Positions 1 through 10,882 of a stretch of 64,000 bases of DNA are shown here, piece after piece; the stretch's first letter is position 1; each line of letters starts with the position of its first letter. A model generated the notes under the pieces. It saw only the letters and a list, made by a program, of their open reading frames with translations, ran no database searches and was not told the origin of the DNA. The position numbers and the translations under genes were made by a program. The stretch lies in assembly GCA_037127315.1 (NCBI GenBank), contig JBBBDQ010000230.1:1177501-1241500 (forward strand), in the 5' to 3' direction. Source of the DNA: Ascarosepion bandense. Its lineage: Eukaryota > Mollusca > Cephalopoda > Sepiida > Sepiidae.

Positions 1-78
1 TAAATGCATACAAATACGTACGTCTCAACAAGTAAAGCAAATATCAAAATGTCTATGAGTACAAAAGAATAGATGCAC

Positions 79-79
<1 letters not shown>

Positions 80-135
<56 letters not shown>
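80..135. repeat. (TA)n microsatellite
   Basis: This is a simple TA dinucleotide array of about 56 bp. Similar arrays lie at about 3191-3219, 3715-3749, 3771-3802, 3885-3930, 9012-9047, 9415-9457, 11379-11430, 14333-14365, 15509-15557, 54227-54284, 54477-54530, 55312-55360, 62828-62887 and 63249-63283. Many sit at the edges of transposon fragments rather than in unique DNA. Confidence 0.97.
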
Positions 136-138
<3 letters not shown>

Positions 139-178
139 TAATATATAGACCTTTAGATCTTAATTTTCCTATATTTGA

Positions 179-402
179 TGGACATATTCATCTGACTCGG
201 ACGCTCCAACAAATTTATCACCAGGTACACAATCCGTCACGTATCAACACAATAACACTTGGCAAGCACACAACCCAACACCAAACGCCAACCTAAACAG
301 CCATGAGGCATCTCATCCGACATCGTTTATTGCACCAATAATCGACAGATCCCAAACCAGTACCAACTATCCGGCCAAAGCCCAACACGTTTCCCCATAG
401 CA
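179..402 (+). other. open frame of 74 codons, N/T/P/Q/S-rich, unknown
   Basis: A stop-free frame runs from about 179 to a TAG at about 401 without an obvious start codon. Its composition is unlike the surrounding AT-rich DNA: rich in Asn, Thr, Pro, Gln and Ser, beginning near SSDSDAPTNLSPG. It lies just upstream of the Penelope-like RT remnant but is not part of any RT domain I recognise. It could be a fragment of an element gag-like or linker region, or a decayed exon. No function is assigned. The DNA from here to 520 holds nothing else I recognise. Confidence 0.25.
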
Positions 403-520
403 CCGACTGTCAAACCAACAATTAATAATCCTGGTACTCAAGGCCCACGTCCCACACAGTTTCCTAACTATTTATAAATCCTCGACTCCGCGAAAACCAA
501 TATCGGGTCGAACGGAATTG

Positions 521-823
521 GCTTTGCAATTTGCAAAGGAGTACTCTGATATTTCTACTAGCGAAAAGTATATTATACTAAAATTTAGAAGTTCTGTTCT
601 GATTTATAATGGTGACCAATAGACTAAAATGACCTCTGATTGATATTTTGACATTGCAGTGGATTTCCTAGATTCGACTGAGGCCTCTGGTCTTGGGGGA
701 TTATTTATTCTTTACAATTTAACCGCTTACGAGTATATAAGTACGGATAGTATAGGTCTATCTAGAGATGATGTTTTACTGATTGCTAGGGATTCCACTA
801 AAATTAGGGTATATCGTATTAGG

Positions 824-854
<31 letters not shown>

Positions 855-1720
855 ACAGGGAATTAAAGAGTTTAGGTCTTCAGGTAGAAATTACCCCAAC
901 ATTAAACAAGTTGACTTTTTAGATGTTACTCTGAACCTTAATATTGCTTTCCAAACTTACATGAGGGCTAACTCTAACCCAATGTACATAAATCCTAATT
1001 CTAACCATCCCCTATCAATCATTAAACATATACCATCTTCTATTGAATCTAGACTTAGCAACAACTCATCTGGTAAAGTGATCTTTAATCAGCATAGAAA
1101 ATCTCATAATTCTGCACTTAGAAACAGTAATTATAAAGCTGATTAAATTCAGAAACCTTACTGACAGTAATAATAGCAAGAAGAAAAGATCTAGAAAAAT
1201 CATCCGGTTTACCCCTACCTACAACATGATGGTTAAAACTAAATTGGGACATAAATTATTAAACTTAATCAACAAACACTTTCCAAAAATTAAACCTCTT
1301 AATAAAAGATTCAATAATAATACACTCAAGTTAATTTATAGCTGCACGGATAATCTAGAAAAAATTATTATAAAACATAACAACAAAGTCCTCAACAAGT
1401 ATTAGCATACAAAAAACACGGTAAATTACAATGCTCAAATAGATCGCACCAGGGTCAAAGGAACTAATACCAGCCAATGTAATTGTAGAAATCCTAAAGA
1501 TTGACCTTTGCATAACAACTGTCTAGTTAGCTCTGTAGTTTATCTTTGTACCGTCTCCACAATTGAAAATCCTAATATTAAAAAGGTTTATATTAGTTCT
1601 AATAAAAACCAGTTCAAAACTCGCTGGTATTAAAACAAATTATCTTTCAATAATAGTTCTTATAAATATAGCACTTCATTATCCAAATACTATTGGTCTT
1701 TAAAGGAAAAAACAAAACAC
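521..1720 (+). pseudogene. Penelope-like element RT C-terminus plus GIY-YIG remnant
   Basis: Translation in three successive frames gives the conserved C-terminal half of a Penelope-like RT. In order: FAKEYSDISTSEKYI; VDFLDSTEASGLGGLFIL; the catalytic palm motif as GLSRDDVLL (about 757-783); LDVTLNLN; YINPNSNHPLSIIKHIPSSI; SRKIIRFTPTYNMM; a Cys motif CNCRNPKD; and a degraded GIY-YIG-type endonuclease start (VVYL, then KKVYISSNKNQFKTRW). The frame is broken by stops near 614 and 640, by an (ATA)n expansion at about 822-851, by shifts near 910 and 1137, and by stops near 1404 and 1501. PLE proteins combine RT with a GIY-YIG nuclease, which supports the call. The copy is 5'-truncated and dead. 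It runs into tetranucleotide repeats at about 1720. Confidence 0.75.
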
Positions 1721-1721
1721 C

Positions 1722-1987
1722 CACTATCTATCTATCTATGTATATGTGTGTATATGTATATATATTCATATTTGTTTGTATGTATGTATGCATGTTATGA
1801 TGTCCATGTATGCATGTCTATATTTATATAAATGTATGTTTGCGTATGTGTGTATATATGTACGTGTATATGTGTATATATATAAGTGTGTATTTGTATG
1901 TATGTGTATATAATGTATGAGTGTGTAAGTATATATATTTGTATATATATATATGTAGGTGTATATGTATACATGTATGTACGTATG

Positions 1988-2039
<52 letters not shown>
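1722..2039. repeat. (TATC)/(TATG) and (AGAT)n simple repeats
   Basis: The stretch is a mosaic of tatc, tatg/tgta and at 1989-2039 a clean (AGAT)n array. Open frames across it are low-complexity artefacts. It begins exactly where the PLE remnant ends. Confidence 0.9.
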
Positions 2040-3105
2040 AGTTTGTTTCCTGGGTTTCACGCTTTTTCGATCGTTAGACAAATTGTTTAAATTTTTTATT
2101 GGATATATGTAGAGATGCGTATATTGATGAATTTTTGTGAAAGTGGGATGAACATTGGGAGGAATATTTGTTGTTGTGATGCCTTTTATACAAAAGATAG
2201 ATTAACACTTGTACAACCATTGACCTGCGAGGAGACAAACACACACGTGGGCTAGACAACTGAGGCTTACACAGGCATAACTTCATATGAGCGATATGGG
2301 GCTTAGCATATATATGCATATGTGTAACCTTTCCACATGCATACGCATTTAATTTCTGTGTTGTGTATCTACCTAGTTTGATGCAAGAGGTTTCGTGTAT
2401 TTACATCTATGTGGTTATATATTTTATACGATCTGTGGAGTTGTAGTTGTGTACATTTTGTTCTTAGCTTGTGTATTTGCGTAAATATATATCTAATTCT
2501 TTTTATATGTTCATGCATTGAAATATGATTGTGTCTGTCCCGACCTCATTCATTCAAAGCTGGTCACTTTGCGAATTCGCCTTGACTGTATCCAATATGT
2601 AGCAATTTAGTCTGTGTACAAATAGAGATTTAAAATTTAACAGACAAATTGACAAGTCGATAAAAGTGAAATTTTGTAATTTGTGTATGTATATCTGCGT
2701 GGGTATATTAATCTGTATATGTGTCTGTTGGGCAGTGTTTCTGAATATACTCGTCTATTTTTCCATGTGTGGATGTTTGTAGGTTTATTTATGTATGCGT
2801 TCTTTCTCTTCCTTGTTTAATATATGAATAACTTTCTAAATCTAATAACTTGTTAAACAATTTTTTTTAAATTTCGCAACAATAACAAAGTAGATCTAAT
2901 AGTTAATTAATAATGCTGATCTAAATTTAATCAAATAATATAACTAATGCCCCACTAAAAGAAATATTTTTAAGTCTACTCACATATTCTCTAAATTAGA
3001 AGTTGATTTACTCTGATTGGTCCACGTTGTACATGGAACAATGCCTCCCTGCTTAAAAGGGTTTTGCTTGTTTTTAACCCTTTAAAACCATTCAATTTGA
3101 TATAA
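2040..3105. other. no recognisable feature
   Basis: AT-rich DNA without a frame, repeat unit or transposon motif that I recognise on either strand. Confidence 0.5.
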
Positions 3106-3111
3106 ATCACA

Positions 3112-3195
3112 TGACTTGACTAGACACAAGAAATGTCGAAACGAAATAACTACTTTTGTAGTAATATTATAACATATCCATGTTATAATTTCTAA
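3112..3195 (+). repeat. hammerhead-like repeat followed by (TA)n
   Basis: The block is homologous to the reverse complement of 59972-60055. Both contain a tract reading cacaag, a short hairpin, gtcgaaa, then attataacat with a small palindrome, then tatttatttaga and a TA array. In the other copy the tract resembles a hammerhead core with several substitutions. Only family homology is well supported; catalytic activity is unlikely. Confidence 0.45.
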
Positions 3196-3234
3196 ATAAA
3201 TATATATATATATATATAAATTTACCAACACATT

Positions 3235-3311
3235 CTCCAACATACATACACATACACATACATACATATACACGTACATGTACATATACATACACATATA
3301 CATACACACAT
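3235..3311. repeat. (ACATAC)n-type simple repeat
   Basis: Alternating acatac/acatat units fill this interval. Frames across it encode only Met/Tyr/Val/Cys low complexity. Confidence 0.85.
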
Positions 3312-3712
3312 TTTTTAACTATTGTTTTTAGCTACGTGTCAATTTAGCTGTGTAATTTAAAGTTAATGTAAGAATCGTCTATGTACGCTACATGTATTAG
3401 ATACATGTAAGTCTAAATTTGGATGATACAATGGCAAGGGAGAGGTTTAAATAGGGTCAAAATAAATATAGTCTTATTCCACGACATAAACATACAAATA
3501 TAATTAAATATAAATGCACGCAAATTGACCTGCAAAAAAAAATTAAAAATTAAAATACGTACGCACATAAAAAACACAGAGTATCACATAAAAAATAAAA
3601 CCACACACACGGACGTAAGTATAGACAAAGATATGAATAAATACACACAAATAGACACTAAAACACACACACAGAAACATACAATCACAAGTACACGTAC
3701 ATTCATTAACAA

Positions 3713-3754
<42 letters not shown>

Positions 3755-3765
3755 GTGAACAGACA

Positions 3766-3806
<41 letters not shown>

Positions 3807-3823
3807 ACGGGAATTCACGAAGA

Positions 3824-3854
3824 TTAACGAAATGCTTATTGAGCATTTCGTTAA
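3824..3854. repeat. 13-bp inverted repeat between TA arrays
   Basis: ttaacgaaatgct is followed after a 5-nt loop by agcatttcgttaa. The hairpin sits in a short non-TA island between TA arrays at about 3771-3802 and 3885-3930. Confidence 0.7.
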
Positions 3855-3878
3855 AATACAATGTTCAAACAAACAATT

Positions 3879-3931
<53 letters not shown>

Positions 3932-3932
<1 letters not shown>

Positions 3933-4442
3933 TCGGAGTTCTTGAAAAATACAGCGAAGAATCTGTAATGTGATTGATACCGACTTGGCTGACCGCCTGC
4001 AGTCACTCTCTCACCGGCGTGACGTGGCTTCCCTGTGCCTCTTCTCTAAATAATTTCATGGCTTCTGCTCTGACGAACTTAAATCACTGGTGCCCCCTAG
4101 ATGTGAATTTGCATGAGATACTAGATTGGCAACTACGTCACACATTTTTACAGTGAAACCGATGAAATGTAACCGAAATTTCTACTTCAACAGCTTCGTT
4201 CCTCGCACTTCACGCCTGTGGAATTCCCTACCGCATGCTTGCTTCCCCGACGGCAACAACCTCCAGGAGTTTAAATGTAGGGTCAACACACTAACACACT
4301 AACTCACACCCACTCTCTCCAACTCTTTCCCTATGTACATCCTAAGTAGTCTATCACCCTCCTTCTGAAATTTCCTATACCCAATCGCTCTATGTAATCC
4401 TCTGCAGTAGTGGCAGTGTAATGCCTTGCTTGGGGTGGCACG

Positions 4443-4499
<57 letters not shown>
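3932..4499 (+). mobile_element. LINE-A fragment: RT C-terminus, 3' end and (TA)n tail
   Basis: The plus strand encodes, with frameshifts, [33 protein letters not shown], then RDTRLAT and the terminal block RSLNVGST. These match about fifteen other LINE-A copies in the window. The 3' end reads tgccttgcttggggtgg followed by cacgattaa and a (TA)n array at 4448-4499. This suggests that the TA array grew on the element's own 3' tail. The copy is 5'-truncated at a TA array (3931). The clade, a jockey- or CR1-like type, is not assigned. Confidence 0.75.
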
Positions 4500-5038
<539 letters not shown>

Positions 5039-5208
5039 CTTCAGAGAGGTTGTTTAAACTGAAATATTATAACATCCACCATCACCGACGATTTTATTTT
5101 GTGTTGACATAAAACTCCGCTTTGCAACGGCAATAGTTACCAATAATAATAAACGCCGTTCTTAAATTTGCGTTGCGGTGTTATGACGTCACACCACGTG
5201 ATAGCGCG

Positions 5209-5277
5209 AAATGACAACAAAACCATGTAGTCAAATAACATATTACATTGCATTTGACTACATGGTTCTGTTGTCAT
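5209..5277. repeat. 27-bp inverted repeat
   Basis: The arm at 5209-5235 is repeated in inverse at about 5250-5277 with one mismatch and a spacer of about 14 nt. It would fold into a strong hairpin. No surrounding transposon termini were recognised. Confidence 0.75.
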
Positions 5278-5359
5278 TCTGTTATATTGTTTCATTCTCG
5301 ATACACGGCACAGTTCTGTTTTCTTTCTTGCTTTGATGAATAAGAATTTATACATTCGG

Positions 5360-6100
5360 TTTTATTCTTATCCGGAAACGCTTAAGATGAAATGGGCTAA
5401 TTTACGCTATTTTCACAAAATGCGCTTTCCCTTCCTCCATTGTCTGTCAGCTTTCAGCAAACATGACTTACTTCGTCGAAACTCAGCCAGCAACTGACTA
5501 GATTTTTACTTTGGGTTTCTCTTCCCACGTGATTTCTTTTGGCAGGATTTTTAACTCCTGCTGCTTCCACGGCTCGCCATCGACTTCCATGTCTGGTTTA
5601 TTTCCTTTCTGGTTTTTACTTGGGTCAACTATCCTTGACCTGCCATTCCAAAACTAGCACTGTTCATTCACGTTATCGACTTCTTGTTACTACGCAAAGA
5701 CCATTCTCATATGCGTAGGTGTGTGTGTGCTGCTATCTATATATCTGTAATACCTTCCAACGTAAACGAAAAAAAAAAGAAAAACGTTTTCTTTTAATTA
5801 TTTTAACCTCATATTTTAAGCAATTTCTGCACTCGCAATCGTTCGTCGCCCCTTTTCTTCTTTAATTAAAATATAATATCGCCTCTTTTCTTTTACATGA
5901 CAAAAGTATATATAAGGTCTTCTTTCAGTCTCATCTGAATATACACATAATTTTTTTCTTTTATCTTTCTTCTCTTACACACCGTTTCTACAGCTCTAAA
6001 ACAACACACACGCATATTCCCCTTTCAGCTCCATTAAACACAAATTCTCTATCCCACTTTCCACCAAATCACAGCTAATATTTGCAGTCGCCTTTATTAT
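5360..6100. other. probable 3' flank of the gypsy element, undefined
   Basis: This interval lies just downstream of the RNase H domain of the minus-strand gypsy element and may contain its 3' untranslated region or LTR. On the minus strand a purine run (gctgaaaggggaata) near 6020 could be a polypurine tract. No TG...CA LTR pair could be defined. Confidence 0.3.
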
Positions 6101-6107
6101 TCTTTTT

Positions 6108-6640
6108 TCAATATCTCGACAGTGTATCCGTTATTTTGTTTGCCGAACCGGCAATATGTTTGATTTGAAGATTAAACTCTTGTAATATCAGGCGCCAATT
6201 TTGTAATCTTCTGTTCTTATTTCGCATGCAATCTATAAATGTCAGGGGATTATGATCGGTATAAACAATCGTGGGAGAAAGAGAGTTCATAATATAAATC
6301 TCAAAGTGTAGCACTGCCAATATCAATGCTAGGGCTTCCTTTTCGATAGTCGAATAGGACTTTTGGAATCGATTCAGCTTTTTAGAGTAAAAGCATCCGG
6401 GATGCACCTCCATATTTTCATCTTCCTGCATCAATACTGCCCCAATTCCCACGTCGCTAGCGTCCACATGCATTTGAAATGGTCTCCTGAAGTCCGGAGC
6501 CTTTATTACTGGGGTTGACTTTAATTTATTCCTAATGGTTTCGAAAGCAACTTCACACTCTGTAGTCCATATAAACTTACGTCCTTTTCCTAGTAAATTT
6601 GTTAGCGGTGCAGTAATCTCGGTTAGGTTCCTACAGTATC
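6108..6640 (-). pseudogene. gypsy RNase H domain and RT thumb
   Basis: The intact part (6473 to 6108) reads HVDASDVGIGAVLMQEDE, YSTIEKEALALILAVLHFE, YTDHNPLTF and ends at KITDTLSRY. These correspond to the RNase H residues Asp (DASDVG), Glu (IEKEAL), Asp (TDHNPL) and the final Asp of the usual ADALSR motif, here TDTLSR. Upstream, in another frame, NLTEITAPLTNLLGKGRKF and WTTECEVAFETI are the RT-RH connection. The segment is nearly complete, and the frame break near 6473-6640 is modest. Confidence 0.85.
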
Positions 6641-7786
6641 TCCGTTAATAATTTGCCATTCCTAAAAATTTTCTCAAACTTCGGCTGTTCGGGGGACGCG
6701 GAAAGTACACAATGGCCGCAGTTTTCGCCTCTATCGGCCTAATTTTTCCCTGTCCAATTACATGTCCTAAATACTTAATTTTGACATTACAAAACTGACT
6801 TTTACTCAAATTAACGGTCAGTCCCACTTCTTTTAATTTTTCAAATACTTTTTGTATCGTATCTACGGGTTCACTTTAGATATTATTGTAAATCAACACA
6901 TCATCAATGTACGCGTCAACTCCAGGAATATCCGACAGGCATCTTTTCATCGGGCGCACAAACGTAGCCTGTGAATTCCTTAAACCAAATGGCATGACCT
7001 TATATTGATATGCACCGTCCGGTGTCACAAATGCTGTTATTTCTTTTGCTTTGTCTGTCAGTGGCACAGCACAGTATCCCATCAACATGTTCAACTTGGT
7101 AATATATTTTGCCTGACCGATCTGATCTATGTTCTTTCATTCTAGGGATCGGATATGAATCTGCTTTAGTAGCATTATTTACTTTTCTGGAATTAGTGCA
7201 AATCCTCACCGTTCCACCCGGTTTGTCGACATCTTTTTTTTCTTTAATCATTTCACCCCGAGCAAGGCGGGGAAACGCCACTGATATGCAGGGGGTTATA
7301 TAAATGTAAAAAGATTAATTAGAAAAGAGTGAGGAGTACAAACTAGTTAGAAAGGAACAATAGAAAGCTGAGAAAGCACGTGCGATGACAAAGACATAGG
7401 TGGAGAGAAAGGGAAGGTTATACAGGAGTGGGGAGAGACCTAGAGTCCAGTGGTTAGTAGATGAAAAGTACACACGGTGATGACCATTCGCTATGGCTCG
7501 GTTCTATAATTCCATGTTTTAACATATACTTAATCTCCTCCCTCATGACTTCTAACTTCCTAGGATTCAGTCGATAAGGATGTTGCTTGATCTGCTGTTC
7601 TGAAGTCAATGTTATATCATGAGTTGCAGCATTAGTTTGCCGAGGCGTATCCGCAAATATGTCTCGATATTTGTTTATCAGGGTTATCACTTTACTCTTT
7701 ACTTTAACCGTCATATGAGCTAACATTTCTTCTAATTTATTCAATATCTTGTAATTCTCTAACTTCAAAGGCTGGTCCTTTTCCAT
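6640..7786 (-). pseudogene. gypsy reverse transcriptase domain, split by a LINE-A
   Basis: Minus-strand blocks in order are QHPYRLNPRKLEVMREEIKY, KHGIIEPSHSEWSSPCVL, then after a 240-bp LINE-A insertion VDKPGGTVRICTNSRKVN, ADSYPIPRM, AKEITAFVTPDGAYQYKVMP, FGLRN and the catalytic AYIDDVLIY (YxDD as YIDD), followed by KYLGHVIGQGKIRP and LRKFLGMANY. All the usual gypsy RT motifs are visible. Frameshifts occur near 7110-7000 and 6870-6830, with a stop at the end of YNNI. Confidence 0.85.
7237..7476 (-). mobile_element. LINE-A 3' end inserted in gypsy RT
   Basis: On the minus strand the segment ends with gccttgctcggggtgaaatg, then attaaag and an A-run, the LINE-A 3' signature. It is highly similar to the 3' part of the copy at 29937-30262 across the interval starting at tcatctactaacc. 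It splits the RT between SSPCVL and VDKPGG, so it inserted after the gypsy element. It is strongly 5'-truncated, as expected for target-primed integration. Confidence 0.8.
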
Positions 7787-7902
7787 TCAGTGACTGACTT
7801 CTTCATGGTTTTCCTTTTTCCATCTTTCTTATTCATTCACTAGCATTACTGTTTGTCTTCTCTCTTTCTTACGAAATCTTTTTAACATGTTAATATGGCA
7901 TG

Positions 7903-8199
7903 TGCGTTGTGGTGCAGTGGATATCGGCTCGGAACGAGAAATCGGGGAGCCGAGTTCAAATTCCAGTTGAATTCATTGCATTCACTTACGCGCAAATACC
8001 CTTGTGAAAGGTATTAATTCGTCTCTTTCTTCCAGTTATGAGTTAAATAACAGTACAGATTGGGTTCTATAGCCTTGGCTGGCAACCACTCTACCGCAGA
8101 AAGCAATGGCAACCTACTGCGGGATATTCTTCTGCCCAGTCAGTCATGTCTCTTTCGAGACATGATCGCCCAAGCGTGTTTCACGTATGGCACTGACTG
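7903..8199 (+). mobile_element. tRNA-derived SINE (family S) with target-site duplication
   Basis: The head carries RNA polymerase III boxes of tRNA type: an A box in gtggtgcagtggatatcgg and a B box in gagttcaaattcc. The body passes through gggttctatagcc and ggcaacc to the tail sequence gagacatgatcgccc and ends cactgactga. It is flanked by the direct repeat aatatggcatgt (7892 and 8200), a target duplication showing insertion into the gypsy integrase tail. It is one of about a dozen copies in the window. Confidence 0.92.
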
Positions 8200-8347
8200 A
8201 ATATGGCATGTCATCTTACCAGCTCTTCTGTATCAAATAGTTCACATCACTCAGCCTTTTCAATATTTTGAATGATCCTTGATATTTAACTTTAAATGAC
8301 TGGCCATTCAAAGGCAATATTATAAGTACTCCTTCACCCATCTGGAA

Positions 8348-9009
8348 TTACCTATTAACAGTCTTTCTCTCATATTGTTCTTTCATGTTCTTTTGCTTAC
8401 TTTGCAACTGTTTCTTCGCTAATTCATGTTCTACTTTCAGTCTCCGTTTCATGTTTGTTACATATGTCTGCATATCATCATGCCTAGGTTGATCTAACAT
8501 CAATTGTTTCTGTAGCATCTTAAGCGGTCCTCTCACCTGGTGACCAAAAATGATTTCGAACGGACTGAATTCGGTAGACTCTTGGATCGCATCACGCGCC
8601 GCTAACCGCACAAAGGGAATCCCCTGGTCCCAGTCTTCCTGATTTTCTATACAATAGATTCTTAACGTAGTTTTAACGTCGCATAGAATCGTTCTAGTGC
8701 TCCATGGGATTCTGGGTGATATGCGATTGACTTGATATGGGTTATTCCCAACTGCTTGCTAACTTCTTTAAACAACTTTGACGTGAAATTGGACCCTTGG
8801 TCCGTTTGTATCACATTTGGTAGGCCCATTTTGGTAAAGAAATTTATTAACGCATCTATTATCTTCCTTGCTGATATACTTCTCAAGGGAACCGCCTCGG
8901 GGTATCTTGTTAAAGAAACAGATTATAGTTTATATGTACTTATGCTGATTCGTGGTTGGCGGTAAAGGCCCAACACAGTCGATTATAAATCTAAGAAATG
9001 GTCCTTCCG

Positions 9010-9011
<2 letters not shown>
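8348..9011 (-). pseudogene. gypsy integrase core and C-terminus
   Basis: Minus-strand translation gives the integrase catalytic triad blocks: IIDCVGPLP with the first Asp (about 8985), VIQTDQGSNFTSKLFKEV with the second Asp (about 8800) and YHPESHGALERFYATLK with the Glu (about 8690). These are followed by ESTEFSPFEIIFGHQVRGPL. The zinc-binding N-terminus is missing because the element is truncated at a TA/GA array (9012-9073). A frameshift separates the first block from the rest. After 8348 the C-terminal subdomain continues through LSDVNYLI. Confidence 0.85.

Positions 9012-9073
<62 letters not shown>
9012..9073. repeat. (TA)n followed by (GA)n
   Basis: A TA array passes directly into agagag. 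It truncates the gypsy integrase. Confidence 0.95.
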
Positions 9074-9078
<5 letters not shown>

Positions 9079-9084
9079 ATATTT

Positions 9085-9235
9085 TAATTAATGAATAGAA
9101 TAAGTAAAGAATAAATAATGGAGCTTTAAAGAAGCGTGTTAAAGCGAAACATCTTAAAGTAAAGAGACGTTTTTCTTACATGTTTTTTACTTCTTCTATT
9201 CATCTTGTCGGATTCAGGTTCACACACACAAACAC

Positions 9236-9297
<62 letters not shown>
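9085..9297 (+). repeat. small repeat with hammerhead-like motif, then (CA)n(TA)n
   Basis: tttaaagaa, a short hairpin and gcgaaac occur at about 9135-9166. An inverted pair of gaatagaa/ttctattc sequences flanks the block (about 9090 and 9195). It ends in (CA)n at 9222-9270 and (TA)n at 9271-9297. The layout motif, then spacer, then TA matches other blocks in the window. The core is strongly degenerate. Confidence 0.35.
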
Positions 9298-9409
9298 GCT
9301 TAATAGCAGTGCTTCCTTAATTGTCTTCAAAGAAAATTGCAAAAGATAGGGAGTCATGTTCATAAAATATGAAGTTCAAATTTGTTCTAACTGTGAGGAA
9401 AAGTCTGTA

Positions 9410-9463
<54 letters not shown>

Positions 9464-10525
9464 CACGATAAAGTATAACAATTAGATATGTGTATTTTGA
9501 TATATAAAATTAGGTTTCCCACACATTATTTTCTCTTTACTGAAACTTTTTACAGCTTACACTGCATTTTTTTCATAACTATTTGTCAATGAAATGAAAT
9601 ATGTCTTTATTTTTTAAAACAATAGAAAACATTTCTGTAACTATTATGTCTTTTATATTATTTTCTAAAAATTACTTAAGTGTAAGAAATTATCATTTTC
9701 TTTTGTAAATAAAACTGCCTCAAGGCGAAATTGCTGATTTATGAATTATTGTCATCTGTCTAAACATTTTTCAAAAAGTAAACGGCAAACATTCTCAAGC
9801 ATTCTTTCTAAACTGACAAAGCTTGCTCTCCCTCATTGGAGAATTTTTCGATCTTTCCTATCCAAATTCACCTCATACTATTTTAATGGCAGAACTCAGT
9901 TCCTGATTCAAGAGGTATACGTAACTCGCAGAAAGCGGCTATATTTTTTAAAATTTTCATCTCTAGAGAGCTCAATCATCAAACGAGAACATAATTTGTC
10001 ATTAAGATACAAGTCTGTTATGCTGTATCACAGCGCATCAGTGTGACAAGAAATCCAGTTGCTCTACATAATTTTGAAAATGATGGATCACATTCATTTA
10101 AAGTGACACTTTACGAAAAACACTTCTTCAGAAGGATTCGCTGGAAAGACAATAAACAAAAGGGCGAAAATGAAAACAGAAGACACAGACGAAAAATAAG
10201 GAGCCATGACTAAAATAAATCTATTACTAAAAATAAACGGACCAGCGGAAATAATCTCTAAGTTAGTATAAAACACTATTCTATGTATAAAACACTGTTT
10301 TAAACCAACTTAGTATTGCCGATTTGCTCGTTTTTATAATAAATTATTTTAATCTGATTTATTATTTAGACCCCTTGTTTAACTTTTTTTCAGTTTCACC
10401 GTTTAAATTGTTGCTGTTCGAACAAATCAAATCTCTCTGAAGAAATATTGGATGAATGATGTCTTTTTCAATGTCATCGTTCCGACATTTTCAGAGCCAT
10501 ATGCAGATTCTGGTGTTAAAATTTT
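9298..10525. other. no recognisable feature besides (TA)n at 9415-9457
   Basis: AT-rich sequence. The open frame at 9741-10046 has no family motif that I recognise and no supporting context, so I do not call it as a gene. Confidence 0.45.
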
Positions 10526-10529
10526 TCTT

Positions 10530-10575
<46 letters not shown>

Positions 10576-10577
10576 AA

Positions 10578-10621
<44 letters not shown>
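10526..10621. repeat. palindromic (TA)n array
   Basis: tttctttaac, a TA array and gttaaagaa form a perfect palindrome around the array at 10533-10571. A second TA array (10580-10621) follows directly. Confidence 0.9.
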
Positions 10622-10625
<4 letters not shown>

Positions 10626-10831
10626 TTGAGTTAAAATTATGCTTAGTGTGAAGTTGTTATTTTTAGTGGTTTGCTGATAAAAAGGTTATTTTGGCGAGCA
10701 GGATATTTGTTGTAAATTTGTCTAAAGTCAGAGTATAGAGCTGTAATAGAAGTAATGTGAAAAACAGTGCTATGCCAACTTTGAAGCTTGATTAAGGCAG
10801 CATTGTGATGTCTTCATTGCTCAGTGTTTTT

Positions 10832-10838
<7 letters not shown>

Positions 10839-10882
<44 letters not shown>

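Larger units (their letters stand above)
6108..9011 (-). mobile_element. Ty3/gypsy pol with integrase upstream of RT (Gmr1-like order)
   Basis: The minus strand carries one decayed pol polyprotein. From its 5' side come integrase (9011 to about 8350), a spacer ending in CHINMLKRF (about 7870), a region with NKYRDIFADTPRQTNAATHD, then RT (about 7600 to 6645) and RNase H (6600 to 6108). Most Ty3/gypsy elements have integrase last. Integrase before RT is the order known for Gmr1-like gypsy elements. The copy is cut at 9011 by a TA array, so gag, protease and the 5' LTR are absent. It is interrupted by a SINE (7903-8199) and a LINE-A (7237-7476). Many stops and shifts make it non-functional. Confidence 0.85.

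Noticed and set aside
3525..3973. Several overlapping open frames with long Ile-Tyr runs
   Set aside because: They are translations of TA arrays (and adjacent ACAC repeats). The same holds for frames over TA arrays at 11261, 17436, 54174, 54424, 55151, 59284 and 60047.
6000..6060. 3' LTR of the gypsy element
   Set aside because: A purine run is present, but no TG...CA boundaries or matching 5' LTR exist in the window.
7903..7985. tRNA gene candidate from the A and B boxes
   Set aside because: No cloverleaf with a credible anticodon arm is visible, and the sequence continues into a SINE body with target duplications. All other tRNA-like heads in the window are also SINE heads.
9741..10046. 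101-codon frame as a gene
   Set aside because: Composition is typical of translated AT-rich DNA, and no family is recognised.
10400..10520. Hammerhead-like ctgaagaa near 10436
   Set aside because: No GAAA at the right distance and no stem pairing were found.
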